This document shows positions 13,624 to 21,603 of a DNA stretch of 31,136 nucleotides, one piece after another. Below the pieces are notes generated by a model. The model was not told where the DNA came from and did no database searches. It was given only the letters and a program-made list of their open reading frames with translations. Position numbers and translations under genes: made by a program. The stretch lies in NCBI GenBank assembly GCA_002495055.1, contig DADR01000020.1:40619-71754 (forward strand), written 5' to 3'. Source of the stretch: Methanoregula sp. UBA247 (GTDB lineage: Archaea > Halobacteriota > Methanomicrobia > Methanomicrobiales > Methanospirillaceae). Position 1 is the first letter of the stretch, and every line of letters starts with the position of its first letter.

Positions 13624-15915
13624 ATGAGTATTTCTGGTAAGATAGTTTCCCATAGCAGCAAAAACCAGGTTTCAGATCAGACCGTTTCTCCCCATCAGAA
13701 ATTTTATGGAGTTTTTGGACGTACTCCCGTCATTATTCTGTGTATGATGAAAGCCCTGGTTTTTTCTTTGCTTTTTTCACCCGTAACTGCCCTGGACTGG
13801 ACAACGGAAACTGTTGACAGTACGGATGACACCGGGTGGTATACGTCACTTGCACTGGATAATTCGGGTACTCCCCATATCAGCTATCTGGACTGGACAA
13901 ATCATCACCTGAAATATGCGATAAAAACAGACGGGATGTGGAAGAGCGAGACCATCGATACCACGAATGCCGCAGGGGAGTTTTCTTCGCTGAAACTTGA
14001 TGCATCATCACAACCCCTCATCAGTTACTATGACTCGAACCGCGGGAATCTTACCTGTGCAATGAAAAACGGGGATGCATGGAACACGGTAATTGTAGAC
14101 AGCGGAGGTGTCGGGAGATACACTTCGCTTGCGCTGGATATGTCTGCAAATCCACAGATCAGTTACCAGGACCTGTCCTTAATGAAACTGAAATATGCGG
14201 TAAAAACCGGTGATACCTGGACCAATGAGACCGTTGACAATTCCGAAAATGTTGGGGCTTACTCATCTCTGGCGGTGGACAGGAACAATAACCCTCACAT
14301 AAGTTATTATGATGGGGGGAACGGGGATCTGAAATATGCGCAAAAGAGTGGGGGGCAATGGATTAACCAGACCATTGACAGTACCGGAAATACCGGATAT
14401 TATACCTCGATTGCTCTTGATGGTACAGGTAATCCGCACATCAGTTATTACGACGGCATTAACAGGGATCTGAAATATACAACCAAAATGGGAAGCTCCT
14501 GGATTAAAGAGAACGTGGACACAACCGGAAGTGTGGGAAAGTACACCTCGCTTGCAATTGATAGTTCGGGGAATCCCCGCATCAGTTATTTTGATGAGAC
14601 ACAGGGTCATTTAAAATATGCAATAAAAACCGGCATAGTGTGGACGAATGAGACGGCAGATACCGCAGTGAACGTCGGAGGATATACATCACTTGCCCTT
14701 GATGATACAGGAAATCCGCGGATCAGTTACCGGGATTCTGGCAATCAAGACCTCAAATATGCTGTCGGAATTCCCCCGTTGGTCCTGGATTTTACCGCGT
14801 TATCACGGAATGGTACCGCTCCGCTCACTGTACAGTTTTCAGATAATTCCACGGGCGGACAACCTTCCTTGTGGAACTGGTCATTTGGTGATGGGGCGTG
14901 GTTTAATACCAGCCTGACTGGATCGAAAAATCCCGATCATATATATGAAACTCCTGGTACTTACACGGTGAACCTGACCGTGCAAAACCTGAGTGTCGCA
15001 AGTACGTTGAACCGGCCTGGTTTTGTTATTGTCCTCGCTCCCTCAGTTACAACGGTCCCGACCTCATCTCCTGCCCCCACCTCTTCACCTTCTCCTTCGC
15101 CCACAACCACTCCTCCAGGTACTCCCACATCCACACCCTCTCCCACACTCACAGCCTCTCCTGTACCCACATCATCCCCTACACCGACCTTCACATCCTC
15201 ACCAACTTCTACACCCTCCCCTGCAGAAATACCTGGAAATTCTGACGGTTCTCAACCCGGAGTATCACCATTACCGGTTCCTCAGGAAGCGGGACCGCTT
15301 GGTTGCCAGACCGTGAATGTTGGAGGGGATTCAGCTATCAGTCGCGTAATTGTTACCGGGCGGGGTATATCCGATATTATTGTCACCGCCCGAAAGATTG
15401 TATCTCTGCCAAGGGGGATCGCACACCCGGGTAGAACGGTATACCAGTATATCGAGATCATCCCGGCACACTACGGAATCATTTCAGGGACAATGATAGA
15501 ATTTAATGTTCCTCAGGAGATTATTGAAGAGCACTCCGCAGCACACGAGGATGTCACCTTGTGCAGGTTCAATTCCAGTACCTGGGTCTGCCCGACAGCT
15601 CGTATGACCGGTTGTAAAAACGGCCATTTTGTCTATCGGGCAGAAAGTCCGGGTTTCTCCCTCTTTGCTATCAGTATTCGCAACGGTACAGACACAGGAA
15701 TTCTGGAGGGGAGACGTACAGTACCTGCGACAACAGGAGTACTCCTGACAGATGATTTCGAAACACCCGTTGCTCTTGTCAATGTAAAGACACCTGTGCC
15801 ACGTATGCCGGATTCTCCAGATTTTCCCCCTTCATTTCTGATATGGATCCTAATCGGTATCGGTTTAATCGGGACGATTTTTTATAGGGTTCTTAAAAGA
15901 TGGCAACGGATTTGA
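13624..15915 (+). CDS. surface protein: seven-repeat propeller, PKD, PGF-pre-PGF, C-terminal TM
   Basis: A 763-residue cell-surface protein from the chosen start. A signal/anchor segment (VIILCMMKALVFSLLFSPVTA) precedes seven repeats of 46-47 residues (13798-14766). Each has the pattern W-x-N-E-T-V-D...YTSLALD..GNPHISYYD...LKYA.K, which suggests a seven-bladed beta-propeller. One PKD domain follows (PLTVQFSDNSTGG, WNWSFGDG, YETPGTYTVNLTV), then a Ser/Thr/Pro-rich stalk of about 65 residues. After that come a PGF-pre-PGF type domain (GIAHPGRTVYQYIEI, ESPGFSLFAISI) and a terminal membrane helix FLIWILIGIGLIGTIFYRV with basic tail. ATG 13624 is preferred over an in-frame TTG at 13579 because GGGTGAT lies eight bases upstream. 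Probably adhesive or substrate-binding; no catalytic motif is visible. Confidence 0.88.
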   Translation: MSISGKIVSHSSKNQVSDQTVSPHQKFYGVFGRTPVIILCMMKALVFSLLFSPVTALDWTTETVDSTDDTGWYTSLALDNSGTPHISYLDWTNHHLKYAIKTDGMWKSETIDTTNAAGEFSSLKLDASSQPLISYYDSNRGNLTCAMKNGDAWNTVIVDSGGVGRYTSLALDMSANPQISYQDLSLMKLKYAVKTGDTWTNETVDNSENVGAYSSLAVDRNNNPHISYYDGGNGDLKYAQKSGGQWINQTIDSTGNTGYYTSIALDGTGNPHISYYDGINRDLKYTTKMGSSWIKENVDTTGSVGKYTSLAIDSSGNPRISYFDETQGHLKYAIKTGIVWTNETADTAVNVGGYTSLALDDTGNPRISYRDSGNQDLKYAVGIPPLVLDFTALSRNGTAPLTVQFSDNSTGGQPSLWNWSFGDGAWFNTSLTGSKNPDHIYETPGTYTVNLTVQNLSVASTLNRPGFVIVLAPSVTTVPTSSPAPTSSPSPSPTTTPPGTPTSTPSPTLTASPVPTSSPTPTFTSSPTSTPSPAEIPGNSDGSQPGVSPLPVPQEAGPLGCQTVNVGGDSAISRVIVTGRGISDIIVTARKIVSLPRGIAHPGRTVYQYIEIIPAHYGIISGTMIEFNVPQEIIEEHSAAHEDVTLCRFNSSTWVCPTARMTGCKNGHFVYRAESPGFSLFAISIRNGTDTGILEGRRTVPATTGVLLTDDFETPVALVNVKTPVPRMPDSPDFPPSFLIWILIGIGLIGTIFYRVLKRWQRI
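13798..14766 (+). repeat. seven tandem 138-141-base coding repeats
   Basis: Seven consecutive units, each starting at a Trp codon and ending LKYA-K, encode the propeller blades. Repeats 4-7 are closest to each other in DNA (for example AATCCGCACATCAGTTATTA-like segments recur). Repeats 1-3 are more diverged, with LTCAMKN in place of LKYAIKT in the second. Confidence 0.85.
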
Positions 15916-15978
15916 ATAAATGGACAAAAACCCGGATTGGATGATATATCCTGCATCATGATACTATTAGATAAACAA

Positions 15979-16009
15979 TAAAGGAATTTTTTGTCACTTT
16001 ATTCCTTTT
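15979..16009. terminator. likely bidirectional terminator hairpin
   Basis: AAAGGAAT (15980-15987) and ATTCCTTT (16001-16008) can pair around a T-rich loop, and T runs flank both arms. It lies in the 83-base gap between the convergent surface-protein gene and the methyltransferase gene and overlaps the latter's stop codon. Confidence 0.55.
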
Positions 16010-16799
16010 TCACCAGATCAAACACCCAGCGGCTCACTGCAGGAGCAACATTCCCGCATTGCCGGAAAACCATAACCTCATACCCGTTATCTGCAAAGTC
16101 CCTGGCAAGAGCGGTTGCCTGGTTTTTGTTTTTAAACGTGTAGAAATGGATCATTCCGCCAGGTTTTACCCTTGTTACAATACTTTTAAAAATCGTGTCC
16201 ATCCCATACGGTGTTGGTATAATTGCACGGTCATAGGGGTAAGCCGGAAGTAAAGAGAGATCAAACGCATCACCGGTTATGGTCGTCACCCGGTCTCTGA
16301 CATGGTTCAGGACGAGGTTCTCAGCAAGCCAGCCGCAGGCGTCCGGGTTCTGTTCAACTGCAGTAATCTCTGCATTATGAGCAGCAGCCGGAATCACAAA
16401 GGGACCCACACCACAAAAAGGAACAAGCACACGTTCACCGGCATGCACCTGGTCGGTAACACGCTTGCGTTCGCTTGCAAGCCGGGGATCGTAAAAAACA
16501 GTCCGCACATCAAGCCTGTATGCAAATCCATACTCATGATGCGTAGTAACCGTGTCTTTTCCAACAATAATCTCGATGTGAGCCGTACGGTTGCAGCCGC
16601 TGATACGGGTGGTTTTGTTCAGTACCGTCCTGACGTTATGACGCCGTGAGATAATTGCACGGGCAATGCGCTGTGCATAACCAGATATCTCAGGGGGAAG
16701 GGTGAGGACTGCAATGTCGCCAATCACATTAAAATGGTCTGAAAAGCCTCCACGTGCATACTCCGGGATAGTATCCCTTACCCAATCCTTCAGACCCAT
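15999..16799 (-). CDS. Trm5/Tyw2 (TYW2/Taw) family SAM-dependent methyltransferase-like protein
   Basis: A 266-residue class I Rossmann enzyme of the Trm5/Tyw2 group, which modifies G37 of tRNA (m1G methylation, or aminocarboxypropyl transfer in wyosine synthesis). The N-terminal part has the family pattern GDIAVLTLPPEI and TVLNKTTRISG. The catalytic domain shows HHEYGFAYRLDVRTVFYDPRL, the SAM-binding motif VLVPFCGVGPFVIPAA (124-139), the acidic VEQNPDA (148-154) and NLVLN, then GDAFDL (176-181). The usual Asn-Pro-Pro of Trm5 is replaced by PTPYG (195-199), so methyl transfer to guanine N1 cannot be assumed and a Tyw2-like role is possible. It diverges from the pirin gene, sharing a 102-base intergenic region. 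Confidence 0.78.
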   Translation of the reverse strand: MGLKDWVRDTIPEYARGGFSDHFNVIGDIAVLTLPPEISGYAQRIARAIISRRHNVRTVLNKTTRISGCNRTAHIEIIVGKDTVTTHHEYGFAYRLDVRTVFYDPRLASERKRVTDQVHAGERVLVPFCGVGPFVIPAAAHNAEITAVEQNPDACGWLAENLVLNHVRDRVTTITGDAFDLSLLPAYPYDRAIIPTPYGMDTIFKSIVTRVKPGGMIHFYTFKNKNQATALARDFADNGYEVMVFRQCGNVAPAVSRWVFDLVKKE

Positions 16800-16901
16800 G
16801 GTTTCTTGAGTGTATACGAACGGTGGTCAGATAAACATAATCGATTTCCTCTTCCCCGTGATCCATATCTTAATGAACCATCACTCCTTTGTTCTGGTTA
16901 T

Positions 16902-17759
16902 ATGAAACAAATCCGTCCAGTCGAACGCGTCCTGAGGGCGTACCCGACGGTTGAAGGTGCCGGCGTCCGTCTGCACCGGGCTTTTGGCAGTTATGAGGTC
17001 CCGCAGTTCGACCCGTTTTTAATGCTTGATGATTTCCGGGCACCGCATCCAGAATCTTATCTTGCAGGATTTCCCACGCATCCGCACCGGGGCATTGAAA
17101 CCGTCACTTATATGCTCAAAGGATATGTGGAACATGAAGACAGCATGGGTAATGCCGGAATGGTGAATGCCGGTGACGTGCAATGGATGACCGCAGGATC
17201 CGGTATTATTCATTCAGAGATGCCAAAACCGGTGAACGGGCAGATGGGTGGATTCCAGTTGTGGATCAACCTGCCCCATTCACACAAGATGATGGACCCG
17301 CGATACCAGGAGATTACTCAGGACCAGATTCCAACCGTCTCACCGAGGAAAGGTGTCAAGATTCATCTGATCTGCGGTTCAATACAGGGGATTAATGGCC
17401 CGGTAAGGGATATTATCGCGGATCCTGAATATCTCGATGTATCCCTGGCTCCAGATGCCATTTTTTCTCACAGGGTGAAGGAAGGGTATTCTGCATTTGC
17501 CTACGTTATCGGCGGTGAAGGAACCTTTGATCCGGACGAAGGATACCAGATGAATAACCGGGATCTGGTCCTTTTCGGGGATGGATCCCGGGTATATGCC
17601 CGGTCGTCGGGCAGGGGATTCAGGTTTCTCTTCTTTTCCGGAAAACCAATCCATGAACCGGTTGCATGGCGGGGTCCTGTTGTCATGAATACCAATGATG
17701 AGCTCCGTCTGGCATTCCGGGAATATGATGACGGCACATTCATTAAAAAAAGAACATAA
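16902..17759 (+). CDS. pirin family protein
   Basis: A 285-residue bicupin of the pirin family, probably a cytosolic iron protein. Members act as quercetin dioxygenases or as regulators that bind partner enzymes; the role in archaea is unknown. The four metal ligands of human pirin have counterparts as H60 and H62 in THPHRGIETVTY and H104 and E106 in SGIIHSEMP. The N-terminal cupin (QFDPFLMLDDF, GDVQWMTAGSG) and pirin C-terminal domain (SAFAYVIGGEG, RFLFFSGKPIHEPVAWRGP) are complete. An in-frame TTG at 16806 would add 32 residues without family similarity, so ATG 16902 is chosen. The FkbM-type gene begins within or just after its 3' end. Confidence 0.93.
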   Translation: MKQIRPVERVLRAYPTVEGAGVRLHRAFGSYEVPQFDPFLMLDDFRAPHPESYLAGFPTHPHRGIETVTYMLKGYVEHEDSMGNAGMVNAGDVQWMTAGSGIIHSEMPKPVNGQMGGFQLWINLPHSHKMMDPRYQEITQDQIPTVSPRKGVKIHLICGSIQGINGPVRDIIADPEYLDVSLAPDAIFSHRVKEGYSAFAYVIGGEGTFDPDEGYQMNNRDLVLFGDGSRVYARSSGRGFRFLFFSGKPIHEPVAWRGPVVMNTNDELRLAFREYDDGTFIKKRT

Positions 17760-18387
17760 CAATCAGCATTCTCCAGGTGATGCCGAAACGAATGCCCCTT
17801 CATTTTTCACCTCTCCCGATCACGTGACTTTTTTTTATCCGGCAACTACATTCCGGCAGATCTTTGACGTGCCGGAATACTGGTTCAATGACATCTGCCC
17901 GTGCGATCGGGTAATTGATATCGGGGCAAACGTAGGAGCTTTCTGCATTCGTGCCTCCCGGTTTTCCCGGCACATTGTCGCGGTTGAACCGGTAACTGTA
18001 TCACTTCTCCGCGAAAATATCCGGCTGAACGGCGTGCAAGTACAGGTTATTCAAGGAGCCCTTGGTGATGGGAAACCAGAAAAAGTAAGGTGGGATGACC
18101 TTGAGGTCATTTCACCTACCTACCCGCTTGATAAAATTATCGAAATGGCCGGAGGATGTGATTTCCTGAAATGCGATTGCGAAGGGGCTGAATGGTGCAT
18201 AACCCCAGAAGATCTTAACGGCATCCGCCGTATTGAGATGGAACTGCACATTCCCCCGATTGGCGGACAACCCAACCCGGCACTGCTCGATTATATCGGG
18301 AAACATTATGCATTTGAGATTGAACGGAAACCCGTTCATGCGGCGCTTGGTGTGATGGGCATTCTTCATGCCGAACGAAAGAAATGA
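17695..18387 (+). CDS. FkbM-type SAM-dependent methyltransferase
   Basis: A methyltransferase of the FkbM group, a family that methylates hydroxyl groups of sugars or natural products. The SAM-binding loop RVIDIGANVGAFCIRAS is followed by the acidic VAVEPVTVSLLREN, NGVQVQVIQGALGD and the family-typical DFLKCDCEGAEW, with MELHIPP near the end. Up to 230 residues. The start is uncertain. The first ATG (17695) and the pair at 17725/17728 overlap the pirin gene in another frame, and no in-frame ATG occurs later before the conserved region. None has a strong ribosome-binding site, though GGGAAT precedes 17725. The overlap suggests translational coupling with pirin. The substrate is unknown. Confidence 0.85.
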   Translation: MMSSVWHSGNMMTAHSLKKEHNNQHSPGDAETNAPSFFTSPDHVTFFYPATTFRQIFDVPEYWFNDICPCDRVIDIGANVGAFCIRASRFSRHIVAVEPVTVSLLRENIRLNGVQVQVIQGALGDGKPEKVRWDDLEVISPTYPLDKIIEMAGGCDFLKCDCEGAEWCITPEDLNGIRRIEMELHIPPIGGQPNPALLDYIGKHYAFEIERKPVHAALGVMGILHAERKK

Positions 18388-18763
18388 GAAGATCTGTTTT
18401 TTCCGTCAGCGAAACATGCGTCAGGCGGAATTATTGACCTCCATTAAAGCATCCCCTCAAGCATCCCCTCCCTTTTTCGTTGCCCTGGGGATTTATCCAT
18501 GGAGCGCTCTACACAATTAAACAGATCTGATCCCCCCCGACGCTGTTGATCCGGGTACATTTCTTAACACCTGCCTTAATTTAGGTTTTTTTCCGACATG
18601 CACAACCAGAGTCTGACCAGGAGGGATTTTTGATGAGAAAAGGGAGATTAAAAGGAAGTTATGGGAATGTAACTCCGGTGAAATGAATAATTAATACCCC
18701 AATAAAAAGAATGATACGTATAACAGGGTTCTTTGCTTCGACCGCTGAACGGAGAGATCGGGT
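18388..18763. other. 376-base gap before the TauE gene with a short repeat and small ORF
   Basis: Holds a perfect 12-base tandem duplication (AAGCATCCCCTC at 18447-18458 and 18459-18470), a run of seven C at 18533-18539, a T-rich stretch at 18583-18592 and the 17-codon frame described separately. No larger gene is seen. Confidence 0.5.
18633..18686 (+). CDS. possible 17-residue basic peptide with strong ribosome-binding site
   Basis: The ATG at 18633 follows GGAGGG by eight to nine bases, one of the best Shine-Dalgarno sites in the window. The frame reads MRKGRLKGSYGNVTPVK and stops at TGA. It ends 77 bases before the TauE/SafE gene. It could be a leader peptide, a real small protein, or chance; length alone cannot decide. 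Confidence 0.3.
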   Translation: MRKGRLKGSYGNVTPVK

Positions 18764-19567
18764 ATGATGGAGGAATATATTCTTGGATTTACCATCGCAT
18801 TTTTTATTGGGATCCTTGCATCAATTCTCGGTGTCGGAGGTGGGGTTCTCTTCGTCCCTACCTTAAGCCTCATATTCGGTCTGGACCCCAAGATAGCGAT
18901 TGGAACAAGTCTTGCAATAATTGTATTCTCATCGTTGACAGGAACGGTGACCTATGGCCGGCAGGGACGAATTTTTTATAAAAGTGCAGTGTTTATCATT
19001 CTCCCCAGCGTGGTATGTTCAATCATCGGGTCACTTGTCACAGCCTTTATCAAGGGAGAGATCCTCTCACTTATCTTTGCAGTATTCCTCATGGTAATCG
19101 CGCTCCATATTCTTATTCCGAAATCCGTCAGCATCCCGATGATCGGGATCGGTCCCTGTTTCGATGACAGGTGCGAGGATTGTTTCCGGAATACCATACG
19201 GGTCCGCCCAAATTATGTTCATCTCATGGTCTGGGGCGGGATTGGCGGGTTTCTCGGGGGTATAACCGGTGTCGGAGGAGGTGTAATAAACGTACCCGCC
19301 CTGCTTTCGGTTTCCATGCCAATTCATTTCGCAGTAGCTACATCTACCCTGGTAATATTTGTCACATCACTATCCGGGGCTCTTGTACATACCGGGCTCG
19401 GACATATAAGCCCCGATTATCTCGTACTCTACGCAACGGGATCTATTGCCGGGGCATTTTTGGGAGCAAATATCGCACCAAAGATACAATCCAGGTATTT
19501 AAAGAGTGCATTTGGCATATTTCTTCTTGCAATTGTTGTGTTCATGGTAGTAAAAGCAGTTGCCTGA
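18764..19567 (+). CDS. TauE/SafE family membrane permease
   Basis: A 267-residue polytopic membrane protein of the TauE/SafE (DUF81) family, linked to export or uptake of sulfite, sulfoacetate or other small organosulfur anions. Two homologous halves are visible, each with the family loop. The first has SILGVGGGVLFVPTL (residues 20-34) and the second GITGVGGGVINVPALL (about 166-181), each followed by hydrophobic helices. A central hydrophilic, presumably cytosolic loop contains three Cys (CFDDRCEDCF). GGAGA lies about eight bases before the ATG. It is not tightly linked to the next gene (128 bases). The substrate is unknown; sulfur metabolism or product export are both open. Confidence 0.88.
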   Translation: MMEEYILGFTIAFFIGILASILGVGGGVLFVPTLSLIFGLDPKIAIGTSLAIIVFSSLTGTVTYGRQGRIFYKSAVFIILPSVVCSIIGSLVTAFIKGEILSLIFAVFLMVIALHILIPKSVSIPMIGIGPCFDDRCEDCFRNTIRVRPNYVHLMVWGGIGGFLGGITGVGGGVINVPALLSVSMPIHFAVATSTLVIFVTSLSGALVHTGLGHISPDYLVLYATGSIAGAFLGANIAPKIQSRYLKSAFGIFLLAIVVFMVVKAVA

Positions 19568-19695
19568 TACCGGGACATAATCCCTCCCTTTTTTAAGGTT
19601 TTTAATAAAATCCGGAAAGAAAGACTACACGGATTTTTTTATCAAATACAAATATCTTAATCCTGAAATGTAGTAATCATTGCGGGGAATATTTC

Positions 19696-20346
19696 ATGAC
19701 CATGTGGACCTTGTTTGGATTCGGGACCTATATCAGCGATATTTTCGATATAATTCATGCCCATCATGACCGTGTGAGAGCAGTTGTGAAAAATTACAAA
19801 CCTACAGAAGAGCAAATGTCTGAAATCAAAAGACGTGTTGCCTGTTGTGGATACGATATCCCGATTATCGATCTGGAGGACTTTAAACCTGTCGATGGGG
19901 ACCACTATATGTTTGGGTTCCATGATGGAAGAGATAAGAATTACCAGTCACTTGAAGATAAATATCACATCAGGTTTTCAAACCTCATCCATCCTTCTGT
20001 GACGATCGGATCGAACGTCAGACTGGGCCGGGGGATCTGTATCGGTGCGCATAGCGTTATAGCCCCGAATGCCAGTATTGGAAGTTATTGTACTATTAAC
20101 AGGTCGTGTTCGATCGGGCATGATACAGAGATTGGGGAATATGTCAAGATTAACCCCGGTGTCTCGATCGCAGGATATGTCAGAATTGGAGAACAAACAA
20201 CCCTAGGGATCGGATCCGTCATAATTAACAGGATCAATATTGGATCTCATTCATTTATCGGAGCCGGTGCCGTCGTAGTCCGTGATGTGCCGGATCATGT
20301 GGTCAGCGTGGGTGTCCCGGCAAAAACTATCAAGGAGAACCCGTAG
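19696..20346 (+). CDS. PglD/NeuD-like left-handed beta-helix acyltransferase
   Basis: A 216-residue acyl-CoA-dependent O- or N-acyltransferase of the PglD/NeuD type. Residues 1-95 form a small Rossmann-like PglD_N domain (TLFGFGTYISDI; the usual glycine-rich loop is reduced). Residues 100-210 are hexapeptide repeats forming a left-handed beta-helix (HPSVTIGSNVRLGRGICIG, APNASIGSYCTI). The putative catalytic His is H142 in SIGHDTEIGEY, followed by the family motif INPGVSIAGYVRIGEQTTLGIGSV and the closing GVPAKTI. GGGGAAT supports the ATG. It lies 36 bases before the beta-keto acid cleavage enzyme start on the same strand. Relatives act on nucleotide sugars or sialic acid, but no sugar genes are nearby, so the acceptor may differ here. 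Confidence 0.85.
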   Translation: MTMWTLFGFGTYISDIFDIIHAHHDRVRAVVKNYKPTEEQMSEIKRRVACCGYDIPIIDLEDFKPVDGDHYMFGFHDGRDKNYQSLEDKYHIRFSNLIHPSVTIGSNVRLGRGICIGAHSVIAPNASIGSYCTINRSCSIGHDTEIGEYVKINPGVSIAGYVRIGEQTTLGIGSVIINRINIGSHSFIGAGAVVVRDVPDHVVSVGVPAKTIKENP

Positions 20347-20382
20347 TTAAGCCATCAGGAAAATGTGAAGAAGGGATGCGTG

Positions 20383-21216
20383 ATGACCGAGATATCAAGA
20401 TTCGAACCTCTGATTATACAACTTGCACCCACGGGATTGATCGTTCAGAAATCTGACAACCCGCATGTACCTATTAGTCCGGACGAGATCGCAGCCGACG
20501 TCTCACGATGCTATAAACTCGGTGTTTCGGTGGTACATGTGCATGCACGTCATAAAGATGGGACATCTGCATTTGAAAGGGAAATTTACGAGGATATTTT
20601 TGAAAAAATTAAAAAAAAATGCCCGGGAATTATATTCTGTGCATCAACCAGTGGAAGAGGTGTCCAGGACATGGAAAAACGCTGTCAGGTTCTCGACCTC
20701 AAACCAGATATGGCCACCCTGACCGTGGGAACGGTTAATTTTATGGGAAAACGGAGCAATAACACCATCGAATCCGTAAAGGACCTTGCAGACAGGATGG
20801 GGAAACTGGGTATTAAACCCGAAATTGAGATTTTTGAATCGGGATTTATTAATACGGCTCTCTATTTGGCCAAAAAAGGACATCTTACCTGTCCCATGCA
20901 CTTCAACCTTCTGCTCGGGTCACTGGGAAGTATCCCCGCAGAACTCCGGGATCTTGTCTACCTCGTGGATTCTATTCCGGATGGGAATACGTGGGCAGCG
21001 ACAGGAATCGGCAGGTATCAGATTGGTATCAATGCAGCAGCAATTATCATGGGAGGCCATGTCCGTGTAGGTCTGGAGGATGCATTGTATTATCATCAGT
21101 CAACCCGTGAACTGGCGACCAATGAGAACCTGGTAAAAAGGGTCGTGCGGGTTGCAGGTGAAGTCGGACGGGAGATAGCGACTCCTCAAGAAGCACGGAG
21201 GATACTCGGTCTTTAA
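20383..21216 (+). CDS. beta-keto acid cleavage enzyme (BKACE, DUF849 family)
   Basis: A 277-residue TIM-barrel metal enzyme of the 3-keto-5-aminohexanoate cleavage family. Members transfer the acyl part of a beta-keto acid to CoA from acetyl-CoA, releasing acetoacetate. The metal-binding pair is H52 and H54 in VVHVHARHKDG. Further family features are IIQLAPTGLIVQKSDNPHVP at the N-terminus, STSGRG, GTVNF, EIEIFESGF, HFNLLLGSLGS and GGHVRVGLEDAL near the end. Several starts are in frame (GTG 20365, GTG 20380, ATG 20383). ATG 20383 is chosen because AGGGA lies about six bases upstream. It is probably cotranscribed with the acyltransferase. Substrate specificity in this broad family cannot be read from the sequence. 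Confidence 0.88.
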   Translation: MTEISRFEPLIIQLAPTGLIVQKSDNPHVPISPDEIAADVSRCYKLGVSVVHVHARHKDGTSAFEREIYEDIFEKIKKKCPGIIFCASTSGRGVQDMEKRCQVLDLKPDMATLTVGTVNFMGKRSNNTIESVKDLADRMGKLGIKPEIEIFESGFINTALYLAKKGHLTCPMHFNLLLGSLGSIPAELRDLVYLVDSIPDGNTWAATGIGRYQIGINAAAIIMGGHVRVGLEDALYYHQSTRELATNENLVKRVVRVAGEVGREIATPQEARRILGL

Positions 21217-21603
21217 CCCTGGCGAATCATCTTAAAAATTTTTTCCCTCGATCATCATCGTTGTATACCCTGTTGAACGGACATGAATCAAACGGGTTGA
21301 CACCCGAAGCATGAAAATCGTCCGTTGTGCGAAGGAACCCGCTTCAGCCTTGGGCAAAAAGTTTTTGAATTTTTGTGTCACTGGTCCACTGCACAGGAAA
21401 CCTGCGAGGGGCGGCTGCATTGAATATAAACTGTTGGATAGTGGAGTACCATACCCCGAAAAATAGCTGAATAAGGCAATGCTTACAGGATTTTTCAATG
21501 AAGTTTTTTTATTGGTCCTGTCATTCATTCGCTGTTTTTTGAGGCATAAAATGGGCTGGATAGGTTAAATAGTCATTATTGTCCTATATCTTTATAGTAC
21601 ATA
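21217..21603. other. 387-base gap upstream of the A-T-TE gene
   Basis: Contains the second copy of the dispersed repeat (21301-21341), a T-rich stretch at 21496-21513 and, near the gene, TTAAATAGTC (21566-21575) and CTATATCTTTATAG (21583-21596) as possible TATA elements for the gene at 21604. The minus-strand frame across this gap has no recognisable protein character. No gene is seen. Confidence 0.45.

Noticed and set aside
14961..15194. 77-codon minus-strand Gly/Val-rich frame
   Set aside because: Antisense of the Ser/Thr/Pro-rich stalk of the surface protein; its composition follows from that repeat.
21232..21528. 98-codon minus-strand frame in the gap before the A-T-TE gene
   Set aside because: No family likeness or ribosome-binding site, and it includes the dispersed repeat.
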